DNA of 64,000 nucleotides. Source: JACVRW01 sp963771715. GTDB lineage: Bacteria > Actinomycetota > Thermoleophilia > Solirubrobacterales > Thermoleophilaceae. Of the stretch, positions 1 to 9,739 are shown in pieces (within the stretch, counting starts at the first letter, position 1; each line of letters starts with the position of its first letter). The translations under genes were made by a program, and so were the position numbers. The notes beneath the pieces are model-generated. The model ran no database searches. It saw only the letters and a list, made by a program, of their open reading frames with translations, and was not told the DNA's origin. The stretch is taken from NCBI GenBank assembly GCA_963771715.1, contig CAVYUQ010000023.1, positions 139,998 to 203,997 on the forward strand, given 5' to 3'.

Positions 1-590
1 GGCCATCCATCGAGCAGAGCGGCGAGGGCTGGCGCGCGGAGCTGCCGGAGCGGCTCTCGCTCGAGCTCGAGCCCGTGGCGCCCGAGGTCGATCTCGGTGG
101 GGTGCGCGCGCGGGTCGTGCGCGTGCGCGGCGAGGCGGCCGGCCGGCGGGTTGACGCCCTCGGCACGCTGTCCGAGACCGACGTGCCGCCGCGCTGGGAG
201 GAGCTCGACGCGATACGCAGCATCTCCGCCCTCGTCGACGAGCAGCACGCCCTGCTGGCGATCGCGCGGCGCCCGCGCGACGCCGTGGGGCACGGCGACG
301 AGGTCGTGACCGCGCGGCTGGTCGAGGACGACGCCGTCCTGAGTGTGGAGGACGCCCGCATCTCAACCGTCTACGACGGCAGCGGGCACCAGCGCAGCGC
401 GGGCCTCGAGCTGTGGGTGCCCGGCGAGGACTACCCGCGCCGCGGCTCGGGCCAGGTGATCGCCGGCTCCTCGCTCGACCTCGAGGGCCTCCAGGTGCAC
501 ATCGCGGTCTTCCGCTGGCGCCTCGACGGCCGCGAGGGCATCGGCGCCTACGAGCTGATGTCGCGCACCGAGCCACCCGCCGCCGCATGA
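1..590 (+). CDS. Hypothetical protein, 5'-truncated by the window edge
   Basis: The frame is open from base 3, so the gene begins outside the window; about 195 C-terminal residues are visible. There is no signal peptide, membrane segment or catalytic motif in this part. The C-terminal part alternates short hydrophobic strands and glycines, with a final stretch reading GREGIGAYEL, which loosely resembles the last strands of AttH/CrtC-like lipocalin-type barrels. That resemblance is weak and I do not assign a function. Its TGA stop overlaps the ATG of the downstream HAD gene (ATGA), so the two are probably translated from one message. Confidence 0.6.
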   Translation, partial: PSIEQSGEGWRAELPERLSLELEPVAPEVDLGGVRARVVRVRGEAAGRRVDALGTLSETDVPPRWEELDAIRSISALVDEQHALLAIARRPRDAVGHGDEVVTARLVEDDAVLSVEDARISTVYDGSGHQRSAGLELWVPGEDYPRRGSGQVIAGSSLDLEGLQVHIAVFRWRLDGREGIGAYELMSRTEPPAAA

Positions 591-1213
591 GGAACGTGCT
601 GATCAGCGACTTCGGCGGCGTGCTCACCACCCCGCTGCAGGAGGGCTTCCTCGCTTACCAGGAGGAGTCCGGTGTCTCGCTCGAGGAGCTCGGCAAGGCG
701 ATGGGGCTCGCCGCTGAGGAGCACGGTGACCACCCGCTGTTCGTGCTCGAGCGCGGCGAGATCACCGAGGCAGAGTTCCGCGACCGGATCGAGCCGCACC
801 TGGAGAACGGCTTCGACCTGGCCCGCCTGCGCGCTCTCTACTTCGAGCGCCTGGATCCGAACCGGGACATGATCGAGTTCATCCGCGAGCTGCGCGGCCG
901 CGGCGTGCGTGCCGCGCTGCTCACGAACAACGTGCGCGAGTGGGAACCGCTCTGGCGCGCGAAGCTGCCGGAGATCGACGAGCTCTTCGAACTGGTGGTG
1001 GACTCCGCCTTCGTCGGCCTCCGCAAGCCCGACCCGGCGATCTACGCGCTCACGCTCGAGCGCCTCGGCGGCATTAGCCCGGAGCGGTGCGTGTTCGTGG
1101 ACGACCTGGACGTGAACTGCGACGCCGCGCGGGCCCTGGGCATGGCCGCGGTGCGCTTCGAGAGCGCCGCGCAGGCGATTCCGGAGATCGAGTCAGCGCT
1201 CAGCGGCGAGTAG
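587..1213 (+). CDS. HAD-superfamily (subfamily IA) hydrolase
   Basis: A 208-residue cytoplasmic hydrolase, probably a small-molecule phosphatase. Visible HAD motifs are motif I DFGGVL near residue 7, motif II LLTNN near residue 108, the motif III lysine in GLRKPDP, and motif IV FVDDLDVNC. Motif I has glycine where many phosphatases have the second aspartate. This DxGGV form is common in the group that includes the N-terminal domain of epoxide hydrolases, so activity cannot be assumed. The ATG at 587 is chosen because it overlaps the upstream stop and gives motif I directly at the N-terminus, as usual for the family. Substrate unknown. Confidence 0.85.
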   Translation: MRNVLISDFGGVLTTPLQEGFLAYQEESGVSLEELGKAMGLAAEEHGDHPLFVLERGEITEAEFRDRIEPHLENGFDLARLRALYFERLDPNRDMIEFIRELRGRGVRAALLTNNVREWEPLWRAKLPEIDELFELVVDSAFVGLRKPDPAIYALTLERLGGISPERCVFVDDLDVNCDAARALGMAAVRFESAAQAIPEIESALSGE

Positions 1214-1389
1214 GCGGCGGGCTTTTCCTCGCAACGAGCGGGCTCTTGCGGATCGCCCACTTGACGGAACAGCGGCTCTCGTGTTCTACTGCTCGGCAGA
1301 GACGCGGACCCAAGCGCAAAGAGCGAAGCCACGAGGATGTGAGGCTCGCCGCGCCGCTCCGGAGACTTCGGTCACCGGTAGCGCGCTCC

Positions 1390-2355
1390 TCAAGCGCTTA
1401 GTTCGCGTCTCGTTTTTTTTGCGGTGCGCCAGAAGCGCATCATCTTGCGCGCATTCAACCGATAGAGCTGGAGCTTCGACACCGGAGGCAGCTCCAGGCC
1501 CCCCACCAATCGGTGCGGCACCAGCACCCAGCCGCCGTCCTCTTCCACGAGGTCGCCGCGCACCTGGAAGTTGCGCTGCCACGAGAAGTCAGGCGCATGG
1601 TCGTGCGCGGTCACGCAGGCGAGGCCGGGGTGCACGGGTATGCCGAGCACGTCGGCGGCGAGCCGGACCCGGCGCGCGGCGGAGTCCACGGCGATCGGGA
1701 CGCGGACCGAGAACGGGAAGCCGTCCGGGGCCACCAGCGAAAGCACCGCGTCCGGATACTGCCCGCCCAGCTCGTCCATGCGCTCATCCCACACCGGGGT
1801 CCCGCCCTCGGTGCCGGCGAGCGGCGCGGCGGGTTCCTCGTCGTGCCCCGAGCGGACCTCCTCCATATGGGCGTCGAAGAGCTGTGGCTCGCGCGTGGGA
1901 TCGCCGCCCGGCCACACGTACACCCGCTCGGGGCGGACGTGGATGTACAGACGGGTGAAGTAGAAGCTGAACAGCCGCTGGAGCGGCTTCGGCGGGAGTA
2001 GGTCCTTGGCGCCGGGGAGCTTCTCGACTGACTCGCGGGTGTAGCGCACGCGGTTGGCCTCGAGGTCGCGGGCGTCCACGTCCGCGATCCCCTGCACCAG
2101 CACCTGCGGCGGCGCCTCCATGCCGCTGCCCGTCGGGTCCGAGAACAGGAGCGAGACCTTCGGGTTCTCGCGCGCGTCCTCCGCCTTCTTCGGGTAACCG
2201 AGCGCGGTGGTCACGTCGATGCAGGGATCGCCCTGCCGGTAGTACGGCGTGAGCGGCCAGCAGATCGGGCGCCCGCGCGCGTCCACGGTCGTGAACTCGG
2301 TCGTGACGAACCTGTCGAAGACCTGCTGGACGTCGGGCGGCAGCGACGCGGTCAC
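1390..2355 (-). CDS. Pyridoxamine 5'-phosphate oxidase-like split-barrel protein
   Basis: About 321 residues. The N-terminal part matches the FMN/F420-binding split barrel: a start near PPDVQQVFDRFVTTEF, then strands containing RPICWPLTPYY and the KVSLLFSDPTG segment typical of these folds. A second half (around residues 200-300) resembles a repeat of the same barrel. Such proteins bind flavin, F420 or haem and act as oxidoreductases or simple binders; the substrate cannot be read. I choose the GTG at 2355 because upstream codons do not resemble the family. Convergent with the HAD gene; the 176 bases between them (1214-1389) show no RNA gene or clear terminator. Confidence 0.75.
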   Translation of the reverse strand: MTASLPPDVQQVFDRFVTTEFTTVDARGRPICWPLTPYYRQGDPCIDVTTALGYPKKAEDARENPKVSLLFSDPTGSGMEAPPQVLVQGIADVDARDLEANRVRYTRESVEKLPGAKDLLPPKPLQRLFSFYFTRLYIHVRPERVYVWPGGDPTREPQLFDAHMEEVRSGHDEEPAAPLAGTEGGTPVWDERMDELGGQYPDAVLSLVAPDGFPFSVRVPIAVDSAARRVRLAADVLGIPVHPGLACVTAHDHAPDFSWQRNFQVRGDLVEEDGGWVLVPHRLVGGLELPPVSKLQLYRLNARKMMRFWRTAKKTRRELSA

Positions 2356-2430
2356 GGGAGGCAGATTACGGCAGCGGTGAAGGGGTCGGCTTTCGGGCGA
2401 CCGTCCTGCTTTAGGGTTGCCCTGCAACAC

Positions 2431-2928
2431 CTAGGCAGGACAGTCGGCGCCCCAGAGGCCGCGGGCCGCCTCGCGCGCGCGCCGGGCCACCCTCACGAAG
2501 AGGTCCTCGTACTCGACGTTCGGCGGCACCGTCAGCGGCGTGGCGTATCCGCGGGCCACCAGCAGCCGGTTGAGGAAGCGGCCGTCGCGCAGCCAGACGT
2601 ACGCGAGCGCCCGGCCGTAGCGGTCGCGCTCGTCGACGCCGAGCGCGTAGCTCACCTCGCTCCCGAGCGGGACTGTGCGTTCGACAAAGGCGGACGCCTC
2701 GCGCCCGTAGCACTCGACGCCGCCGTAGATCTCGGGCGTGTCGACCCCGATCAGCCTGACCTTGCCGATGCCCGACAGCCACAGGGTGTCGCCGTCGGTG
2801 TGCTTGGTGACCCGCGCGGCGGTTCGCTGCCCGGGCTCGGCGGGGTCCGCGTCCGGCTCGGCGCAGCCGGCGAGCGCGACGGCCGCGAGGAGGGCGGTTA
2901 GTTGTCGCTGCCGAGCCGGTCCCAGCAA
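2431..2928 (-). CDS. Thermonuclease-family (SNase-like) secreted lipoprotein
   Basis: A 165-residue protein starting at TTG, with a short hydrophobic leader ending in the lipobox-like ALAGC near residue 22, so it is probably lipid-anchored outside the cell. The staphylococcal-nuclease fold follows: DGDTLWL, then VRLIGVDTPEIYG with the first catalytic arginine and aspartate, the conserved ERDRYGRALAYVW, and a late LVARGYA. Family members cleave DNA or RNA; some bacterial versions are only binders. The start lies within the 3' end of the upstream gene (31-base overlap), suggesting coupling. The TTG start is the only one giving a full leader. Confidence 0.85.
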   Translation of the reverse strand: MLGPARQRQLTALLAAVALAGCAEPDADPAEPGQRTAARVTKHTDGDTLWLSGIGKVRLIGVDTPEIYGGVECYGREASAFVERTVPLGSEVSYALGVDERDRYGRALAYVWLRDGRFLNRLLVARGYATPLTVPPNVEYEDLFVRVARRAREAARGLWGADCPA

Positions 2929-3353
2929 TACAGCTCAACCGCCTCGGCGGCGAGCTCCATCAGGCGCTCGTCGGAGAGCCAAGGCAGCACGGTGCTGAGG
3001 GCCTGCTCCTCGCTCACGCCGGCCTCGAAGGCGTCGTCGCCCTTGAACCCGGCGGCGATCCGGAGCGCCTCGCGCCGGTGGTCGCCCAGGCGGGAGAACG
3101 CTCCGAGCAGGAACTCCTTGTTCGCGATCGGCTGGCCGACCTCGAGCGACGCGTGCCATGCCGCGAGCATCGACAGGTCGTCGTCGTCGAGCTCGTCCAC
3201 CGCCTTGGCGTAGTGGACCTGGAGCTCGTCCTCCGGGATCTCGTCGACCCAAGCGCGCACGACCTCGCCGAGCAGCTGCCGCCGGGCCTCACGCCCGACG
3301 CTCTCCGCTACGACCCTGATCGCTTCCTGCGGCTCGATGAAGCACAGTGGCAT
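2898..3353 (-). CDS. Hypothetical acidic helical protein
   Basis: A 151-residue, strongly acidic, mostly helical soluble protein with no signal peptide or membrane segment. It starts MPLCFIEPQEAI and ends LYCWDRLGSDN. An acidic run (DELDDDDL) sits near residue 53 and a tryptophan-containing helix (LPWLSDERLMEL) near residue 123. I recognise no catalytic motif or family. It lies between the AddAB-like pair upstream and the nuclease-like lipoprotein downstream on the same strand, so it may belong to the same transcript; that is only positional evidence. Confidence 0.6.
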   Translation of the reverse strand: MPLCFIEPQEAIRVVAESVGREARRQLLGEVVRAWVDEIPEDELQVHYAKAVDELDDDDLSMLAAWHASLEVGQPIANKEFLLGAFSRLGDHRREALRIAAGFKGDDAFEAGVSEEQALSTVLPWLSDERLMELAAEAVELYCWDRLGSDN

Positions 3354-3363
3354 GGCCGCCACA

Positions 3364-6300
3364 TTAGGACGGGGTCCCGACGGAAAGGCGCAATGTGAGG
3401 TCGGATTCGTGCACGCACAGCGCCGCCCGCCCGGGACAGTCCGCACAGAGCGCGAAATGCGGCTCCGGGGAGGGCTCGAAGCGACCCTCGACGACGCCGC
3501 GGGCGAGCCCCAGCAGCTCGTGCTCGAGCGCCTCCGAGTCGGAGGCCTCGTAGAGCGCAACCGCCGGCACGTCCGGGCGCTCCAAGTAGCAGTGGACGAC
3601 CTCGACACGCTCCGCGCCCGCCTTCAGGGCGGCGAGAGCGTAGACGAGCCGCTGAGTCGAGTACGACTGCGCCGTGAGGGTCTCCGGGTCGAGCTCGCCG
3701 AGAGGATTGCTCTTCCAGTCGACTACCAGCGTCTTCGCGCCTTCGTCCGCGTGAACGTCCACTACGCCGTTGATGAGCAGGCTGCGGTTCCCGATGTCGA
3801 GCGTGAAGGCGAACGGCAGCTCGGTGCGCACGCGCCGCGCAGCGGCGATGCGCTGGCGCAGCTCTGAGCTGGCGAGCCGCTGGACCATGTCGCGGACGTC
3901 GTCGACATCGGCGGGCACAGCGTCCACGCCGTGCATCTCGATCGCGGCAGCCACGTCTGCGTCGCTCGGAACGAGCGGGCGCTCGAAGTCGAGCCGCTCG
4001 AGCAGCCCGTGGACGATGGTTCCGCGTAGCATGGCGCTGATGCCGGGCTCGGCCGCCGGCTCGCCCCCGGGCGGCCGCTCGACCGGGGCGAGGCGGAGCG
4101 CGCGCTGCAGGTAGAAGCGGTACCCGCAGCGCCGGTAGTCCTCGAGCCCGGAGTAGCTCAGGCGGCTCACCGGCAGCGCGCGCGGCGCCGGCAGCATGCC
4201 GAGCTCGAGCAGCGGCTGGTCGTAGCCGAGCGCCTCCTCGGGCTCGGGCGCGCGTGGCGCGCGGTCCGCGGCCGGCAGCACCTCGTCGATCGTTGCCGGC
4301 GTGCAGAGCGTCCAGCGAACCGGCACGTCGCGGTCCTCGCGGCGGTCCACGTGGACGCCGTGCGCCCCCTCGGTCGGCAGGCCGGCGCAGACGCCGCGCC
4401 AGATCCAGCGCATCGGCTCGGCGAGCTCCGTGGGCTCGGGTCGCTTCGCGAGGTCGGTGGCGCCGCTCAGCACGAGGTGCTCCTGCGCGCGCGTGGCCGC
4501 CACGTAGAAGATCCGGCGCTCCTCCTCCTCGGCCGCAACCTTGCCCTCGGCCTTGATGCGCTCGAGTCGCGCGCTGTCCACCGCGCCGCTACCGAGCCCG
4601 GCCAGCCGCAGGCCCACGCTGCCGTCCTCCGAGATGCGCAGCGAGCCGTCGTCGTCGCGGCCGTCCTTGCCGAGATCGGCCAGGCAGACCACCGGGAACT
4701 CGAGCCCCTTGGCCCGGTGCACGGTCATCATCCGGACGGCGTCGAGCGCCTCGGCCTCCAGCGGAGCCTCGCCCTCGCGGGTCTGGATGGCGTCCCGCTC
4801 CGCCAGCGCGTCGATGAAGCCGCGCAGGTTGCGGCCCTCGTCGGCCTCGTACTCGCGGGCCATCCGCATCAGCTTGCGGACGTTCGCCATGCGGCGCGTG
4901 CCGCCGGGCAGCGACAGCAGGTGGCGGTCGTACCCGGTGAGCGTGACCGCGCGGTCGATCAAGGTCTCGAGCGAGACCTGCCCGGCGCTCCGGCGTTCGG
5001 CCTCGAAGCGGTCCGCAAACGCCGCGAGCCGGCGCCGATCCTCGGCGGGCAGCTGCTCGAGCAGCTCGGGGTCCGCCTCGCCGCCGTCGCGCCCGAGCGC
5101 CGCGCTCAGCGCCCACCACGGGTCGCGCCCGGAGCTCCGCGCTCGCAGCGCGATCAGCGCCACCGCGTCCAGTGACAGCCCCGCCAGCGGCGAGGCCAGG
5201 ATGGAGTAGACGGCAAGCCCGTCGAGCGGGTTCGCCAGCGCCCCGAGCCAGTGGCGCAGGTCCATCACCTGCTGCTGCCCCCAGTATCCGCGCCCGCCGA
5301 CCACGTGCACCGGTATCCCGCGCTCGTCGAGCGCGCGCTCGAACAGCCCCATCGCGGTGGTGGCGCGGAAGAGCATCACCACGTCGCCGTACGACCACGG
5401 CCCCTCGCGCGTGAGCTCGTCCACCCGCTTCGCGAGCAGCCGGGCCTCGGCGACGCGCCACGGGGGCGCCGCGTGCATCGGCTCCCCGAACGGGTCCGGC
5501 TGGCTCGCCAGCAGGTCGTCCCAGCAGCCCCTCGTCCTGTCCACCACGAGCAGCTCCACGCACGGGGAGGTGCGCGGCTCGGGCTCGCGCGCAGCGGGCG
5601 CCTCGCGCAGCGGCTCGAAGCGCTCGCCCCACGTGCGCTCGAAGGCGAGGTCGATGGCGTCGAGGATCTCCCCGCGGGAGCGGAAGTTCACGGTGATGCT
5701 CTCCGCCCGGCCGTCCGCCTCCGCGCGCTCCCAGTGCTTGCGGAACACGCCCACGTCGGCGTGCCTGAAGCGGTAGATCGACTGGTTCTCGTCGCCGACC
5801 CTGAACAGGTTGCCGCGCGCGAGGAGCTCGAGCAGCTCGTTCTGGAGCTCGTTGGTGTCCTGGAACTCGTCGACGAGCACGTGCTCGAAGCGCGACGAGT
5901 ACGCCTCGCGCAAACCCTCGTGGCCGGCGAGCAGGTCGCGCGAGATCAGCTCCAGGTCCTCGAAGTCGAGGCCGGAGCGATCGCGCTTGAGCCGCTCGTA
6001 GCGGTCGCCGTAGAGCTCGAGCAGCGCCCGCAGCATCGTGTGGTCGCGGTGCTCGCGTTCGGCCACCTCGAAGGTCCGGTGTGCGGCGAAGGCTTCGCGG
6101 TACTCGTCGCAGGCCGGCGTGGCGAGCGCCTTCGCCTTGCCGCCCTTGAGTGCCGCGCGGCTCTCGATGCAGTCGATCGCCTTCGCGACCGTGGCGGACG
6201 GCGCCGCCACGGCCAGCTCGGCCAGGGCGGTCTGCGCAGCCGCCTCGAGCCGCTCGTGCTCGCCCGCCGGGTGCGGCGGAAGCGTCTCCTCGAGGCGAGG

Positions 6301-6825
6301 GTGGCGCTGGCCGCGGCTGCGCAGGTGCGAGTAGGCGGTGCGCAGCATGTCGCGCAGCGGATCCGGCCGGTAGGCGGCCACCATCTCGATCCGCTCGGGC
6401 TCGGAGCCGTCGCCCATGAACTCCTCGAGCGCGCCGTCGAACGCGTCCGCCGCGAGCCGCTCAGACTCGAGCTCGTCGAGCACGCGGAAGTCGGGGTCGA
6501 TCCCCGCGCTCAGGGCATGCGCGCGCAGCACCCGCGAGCAGAACCCGTGGATCGTCGAGATCCACGCGCTCTCCGACGCGCGCGCCTCCTCCCGGCGTCC
6601 GAGCTCGAGGAAGCGGCGCCGCACGCGGGTCCGCATCTCCGCGGCGGCCTTCTCGGTGAAGGTGATCGCGAGTATCGACTCGACCCCCACCTCGTCCTCC
6701 GTCACCGCCCTCACGAAGCGTTCCACCAGCACGGTCGTCTTGCCGGTGCCCGCTCCGGCGCGCACGAGCAGCGAGCCGTCGCGGCGCTCCACGGCGCGCT
6801 GCTGCTCCGGGGTCAGCTGCGTCAC
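3364..6825 (-). CDS. AddA-like UvrD-family helicase-nuclease
   Basis: A 1153-residue superfamily 1A helicase fused to a RecB-type nuclease, the motor subunit of a double-strand-break resection complex. In order: Walker A RAGAGTGKTT near residue 20, motif Ia AITFTEKAAAEM, Walker B LVDEFQDTN, motif III VGDENQSIYRFRH, motif IV NFRSRGEI, motif V TVHRAKGLEFPVV and motif VI FYVAATRAQEHL. The C-terminal nuclease domain has the entry motif LSYSGLEDYRRC, the catalytic VVDWKSN and QRLVYALA, and a late CADCPGRAALC cluster. The GTG start overlaps the stop of the upstream AddB-like gene (GTGA), as expected for subunits made in fixed ratio. Could also be called AdnB/RecB-like. Confidence 0.9.
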   Translation of the reverse strand: MTQLTPEQQRAVERRDGSLLVRAGAGTGKTTVLVERFVRAVTEDEVGVESILAITFTEKAAAEMRTRVRRRFLELGRREEARASESAWISTIHGFCSRVLRAHALSAGIDPDFRVLDELESERLAADAFDGALEEFMGDGSEPERIEMVAAYRPDPLRDMLRTAYSHLRSRGQRHPRLEETLPPHPAGEHERLEAAAQTALAELAVAAPSATVAKAIDCIESRAALKGGKAKALATPACDEYREAFAAHRTFEVAEREHRDHTMLRALLELYGDRYERLKRDRSGLDFEDLELISRDLLAGHEGLREAYSSRFEHVLVDEFQDTNELQNELLELLARGNLFRVGDENQSIYRFRHADVGVFRKHWERAEADGRAESITVNFRSRGEILDAIDLAFERTWGERFEPLREAPAAREPEPRTSPCVELLVVDRTRGCWDDLLASQPDPFGEPMHAAPPWRVAEARLLAKRVDELTREGPWSYGDVVMLFRATTAMGLFERALDERGIPVHVVGGRGYWGQQQVMDLRHWLGALANPLDGLAVYSILASPLAGLSLDAVALIALRARSSGRDPWWALSAALGRDGGEADPELLEQLPAEDRRRLAAFADRFEAERRSAGQVSLETLIDRAVTLTGYDRHLLSLPGGTRRMANVRKLMRMAREYEADEGRNLRGFIDALAERDAIQTREGEAPLEAEALDAVRMMTVHRAKGLEFPVVCLADLGKDGRDDDGSLRISEDGSVGLRLAGLGSGAVDSARLERIKAEGKVAAEEEERRIFYVAATRAQEHLVLSGATDLAKRPEPTELAEPMRWIWRGVCAGLPTEGAHGVHVDRREDRDVPVRWTLCTPATIDEVLPAADRAPRAPEPEEALGYDQPLLELGMLPAPRALPVSRLSYSGLEDYRRCGYRFYLQRALRLAPVERPPGGEPAAEPGISAMLRGTIVHGLLERLDFERPLVPSDADVAAAIEMHGVDAVPADVDDVRDMVQRLASSELRQRIAAARRVRTELPFAFTLDIGNRSLLINGVVDVHADEGAKTLVVDWKSNPLGELDPETLTAQSYSTQRLVYALAALKAGAERVEVVHCYLERPDVPAVALYEASDSEALEHELLGLARGVVEGRFEPSPEPHFALCADCPGRAALCVHESDLTLRLSVGTPS

Positions 6826-9726
6826 CGGTCGCTCCTGCAGATCGAGGGGTACTTGCAGCCCCCGTTCCAGTCGCAGCTGTCGGGACGCGAGCAGATCTCC
6901 CCGCTGCGCATGCGCGCGTCCGTCTCGCGGATGCGCTCGAGCGCCCAGTCCAGCTTGGCGCGGAAGTCCTCGGAGCTGAGCCGGTCGTTGTCGAAGTAGC
7001 CGCTGCCCAGCTCGTCCACGTCGGCGGCCACCATCCCGCGCGGGCGCGGGTCGTCGCTGGCCAGCGCCACGTACACGCCGCCGGCGGCGCGCAGGCCGAG
7101 CAGTCGCTCCACCACGAGCATGTAGAGCGCGGCCTGGAAGCGGTTCTCGGGCTCCCAGCTCGCCACCTTGTAGCGATCGACGCTGCGACCGGTCTTGTAG
7201 TCGATCACGAGCGCCATGCCGTCGTTCACGTCGACACGGTCGATGCGCCCCCGGAGGCGCAGGCCTCCCTCGATCTCGACCGGCTCGCCGCCCTCGCCGA
7301 ATCCGAACTCGAGCTCGAGCTCCGCCGGTTCGAAGCCGTGTGTCCGAGTCGGCCTCCGAGCGCAGGTAGCGCAGCAGGTCGAACTCGAGCCGGCGCGCGG
7401 CGGCGCGCACGCGTGTCTGCTTCGGGGACAGCCTGAACTCGGAGCGGCGATCGCGCAGCTCCTCGAGCAGGATGCGCTCGGCATCCGCGAGGTTGGCGTG
7501 CGTCACGCGCCGCGTGCCGGTCTCCTCGCCCAGCCGGCGGTAGGTGTGCTGAAGCACCTCGTGCGCGTACGACCCACGCACCATGGCCTCAGGGTCGGGT
7601 GCCAGCTCGTCCGGCCGCAGCAGGTCCTCCACCAGCCACTTCACCGGGCAGTCGGCGAAGTGCTCGAGCGCACTGGCGGAGACGGCCTCCCGAGCGCCCA
7701 GATGTTCGAGCAGCGGCTCGGCCGTGAGCGGGCCGGGCGCCGGCTCCGGGCGCCGCGGGCCCGCGGCGGCGTGGGCGCGGTCGAGCTCGGCCGCGGTGGG
7801 AGCGTCCTCGGCCGTCCAGGTGACCTCCGAGAGCGAGCGGGTGCGCAGCTCCGGCCCTTCGCCGAGCAGGTCGCGGACGTCGTCCACGAAGTACGACTCG
7901 GACTGGGGGTTGCCCTCCTCGTCGCTCGAGCGCGAGCTGATCACCAGCAGGCGCTCGGCGCGCGAGGCGCACACGTAGAAGAGGTAGCGCTCGCGGTCGA
8001 GCCGGTCCTCACGAATGGGCAGAACGAGGCCGCTCGCGGTGGCGATCGCGCTGCGGTCATCGTCCGAGAGGAACGGCTCCGGCGAGGCGCCGCGCGGGAA
8101 CTCCCCCTCCTGGAGCCCGCACGTGAAGACGACCTCGAAGCGGCGGGCGCGGATGGCCTCCGGAGTGGCCACCTGCACGCGATCGGGCTGCGGCCGCTCG
8201 CCGACGTTCACCTCCAGCTGGTCGAGCACCCGTAGCACCCGGGCGGGGTCCACGCGCTGGCGCCCGAGCACCGCGCGCAGCTCGGCGAGCGCCTTCTGCG
8301 CCTCTCTGAGCGCACGCGCCTCGTCGAGCTGCGGCCCGCTCAGCACGGCGGCGCTGCGCTCGTATGGTGCTGCGAACAGCCGAACGAGCCGCGCCTCCAG
8401 CTCCGCCACGAACGCCGCGGTGTCGCGGGCCCGCGCGAGCCTGTCGAGCTCCTCGAGCTTCCAGTGCGCGCGCTCCCACAGGGCGCGTGCCTGCTCGGCC
8501 CGGTAGGCACCCTCCTTGCGCACGTCCGCCTCGAGCCGGTCCGCGAGGCCGGGCACGTGCAGGAGCCCCGGGGTGCGGAGGTAGGTGAGCAGGTCGTCGG
8601 CCGTGCCCGCCGGCGTGGAGCTGCGGATCAGCGCCAGCAGCCCGCGTCCGAGTGCGCTGTGGCCGAACGGCAGCTTGCGGTCGATCGAGTACGGGATGCC
8701 GTAGGCGCCGAAGACCTGTTCGAGCAGCGACGAGTAGCGCGCGGGCTCCCGGAAGACCACCGCCACGTCGCCCGGCTCGACGCCCGCGCGCAGGAGCTGG
8801 AGGATCCGCGCCGCCGCGAGCTCCACCTCGGCGCGCTGCCCTCCGGCCGAGTGGAACGAGATCGCTCCGCCCGGGTCGACCCGAGCGTCCGGCTCGTCCT
8901 CGAACAGCAGTCGTTCGACGTGGTGGAGCGCGGCGCGCGACTCCGGTGCGTAGTGCGCGTCGACCGGCGCGAGCTCATGCTCCTCCGCGCCGAGCGAGAG
9001 CAGGTCCTGGTGCAGCGTCGCGACCGCCTTGAACGCGCGGCGTCCGGGCTCGAACGGGAGCGACACCGTGACGTCGGCCCCGGAGAGGTTCGCGATCGTG
9101 TCCAGCGCGTCGAGCTGGAGCGCGTCGAAGTCGTCGAAGCCGTAGGCGAAAACGGGAGTGCTCCCCCAGGCCTCGCGCGCGCCCCGCAGAGCGTCCAGCG
9201 CCCGCCAGCCGAACAGCTCCTCGTCCGCGAGTCCGGCCGCCTCGAGCCCGTCGCGGTACGCGCGGTAGACCGCAGCCACCTCGTCCGCGTAGGCGCGCCG
9301 CGGACCGTCGCCGGCCCACCTGCGCAGGGCCGCTGTGAGGCGAGGCGGGTCCACATGCGCTCGCCCGAGCTCGGTCACGAAGCGCGCGGCAGCGCGCGTG
9401 AAGCCCGGCTGGGACGCGGACTCCGCGAGCACGCTGAGGTCCGCGCGCCGCCCCGCCTCTTCCACGATCAGCTCGCGCTGGAAGTCCGAGGCCACCGGCT
9501 GGCCGTAACCCGCTCTTGCCGCGATCTCCTCGAACAGCCACTTGAAGCGCAGCACCCGTGCGCCGAACACCGCGCCGCGCTCCGCCAGCTCGCGCTGGGC
9601 GTGCTCCACGTCGCCGAGGGTCGGCACCACCAGGATCGGCTCGTCGTCGAGGCGGGCGCGCAGCCCGCCCAGCACCTCGCCCGCCTTGGCGGCGTTCGCG
9701 GGGCCGGTTACGAGTCGGAGTGGCAC
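6822..9726 (-). CDS. AddB-like inactive helicase with PD-(D/E)XK nuclease (frame broken once)
   Basis: The partner of the downstream AddA-like helicase, about 967 residues, GTG start. The N-terminus reads LRLVTGPANAAKAGEVL where a helicase has its P-loop; the glycine-lysine-threonine signature is missing, so this is probably a non-hydrolysing subunit, as AddB/RexB proteins can be. The C-terminal RecB-type nuclease follows: LEHFADCPVKW, the catalytic VIDYKTGR, QAALYMLV, and a late cysteine set CSRPDSC...GGCKYPSIC that with the earlier cysteine could hold an iron-sulfur cluster. The frame changes at about 7338-7345 (one surplus base), with clear homology resuming at HGFEPAEL. Probably a sequence error. 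Confidence 0.85.
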
Positions 9727-9739
9727 ACGGAGATAGTCG

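Noticed and set aside
1214..1389. A tRNA or small gene in the gap between the HAD and split-barrel genes
   Set aside because: No cloverleaf, CCA end or coding frame with a plausible start is visible.
3364..9726. One 2120-residue protein spanning both helicase-nuclease subunits
   Set aside because: The long frame arises because the broken AddB-like gene falls by chance into the frame of the AddA-like gene. The stretch between about 7340 and 6830 in that frame is arginine/alanine-rich nonsense, while another frame carries the nuclease motifs.
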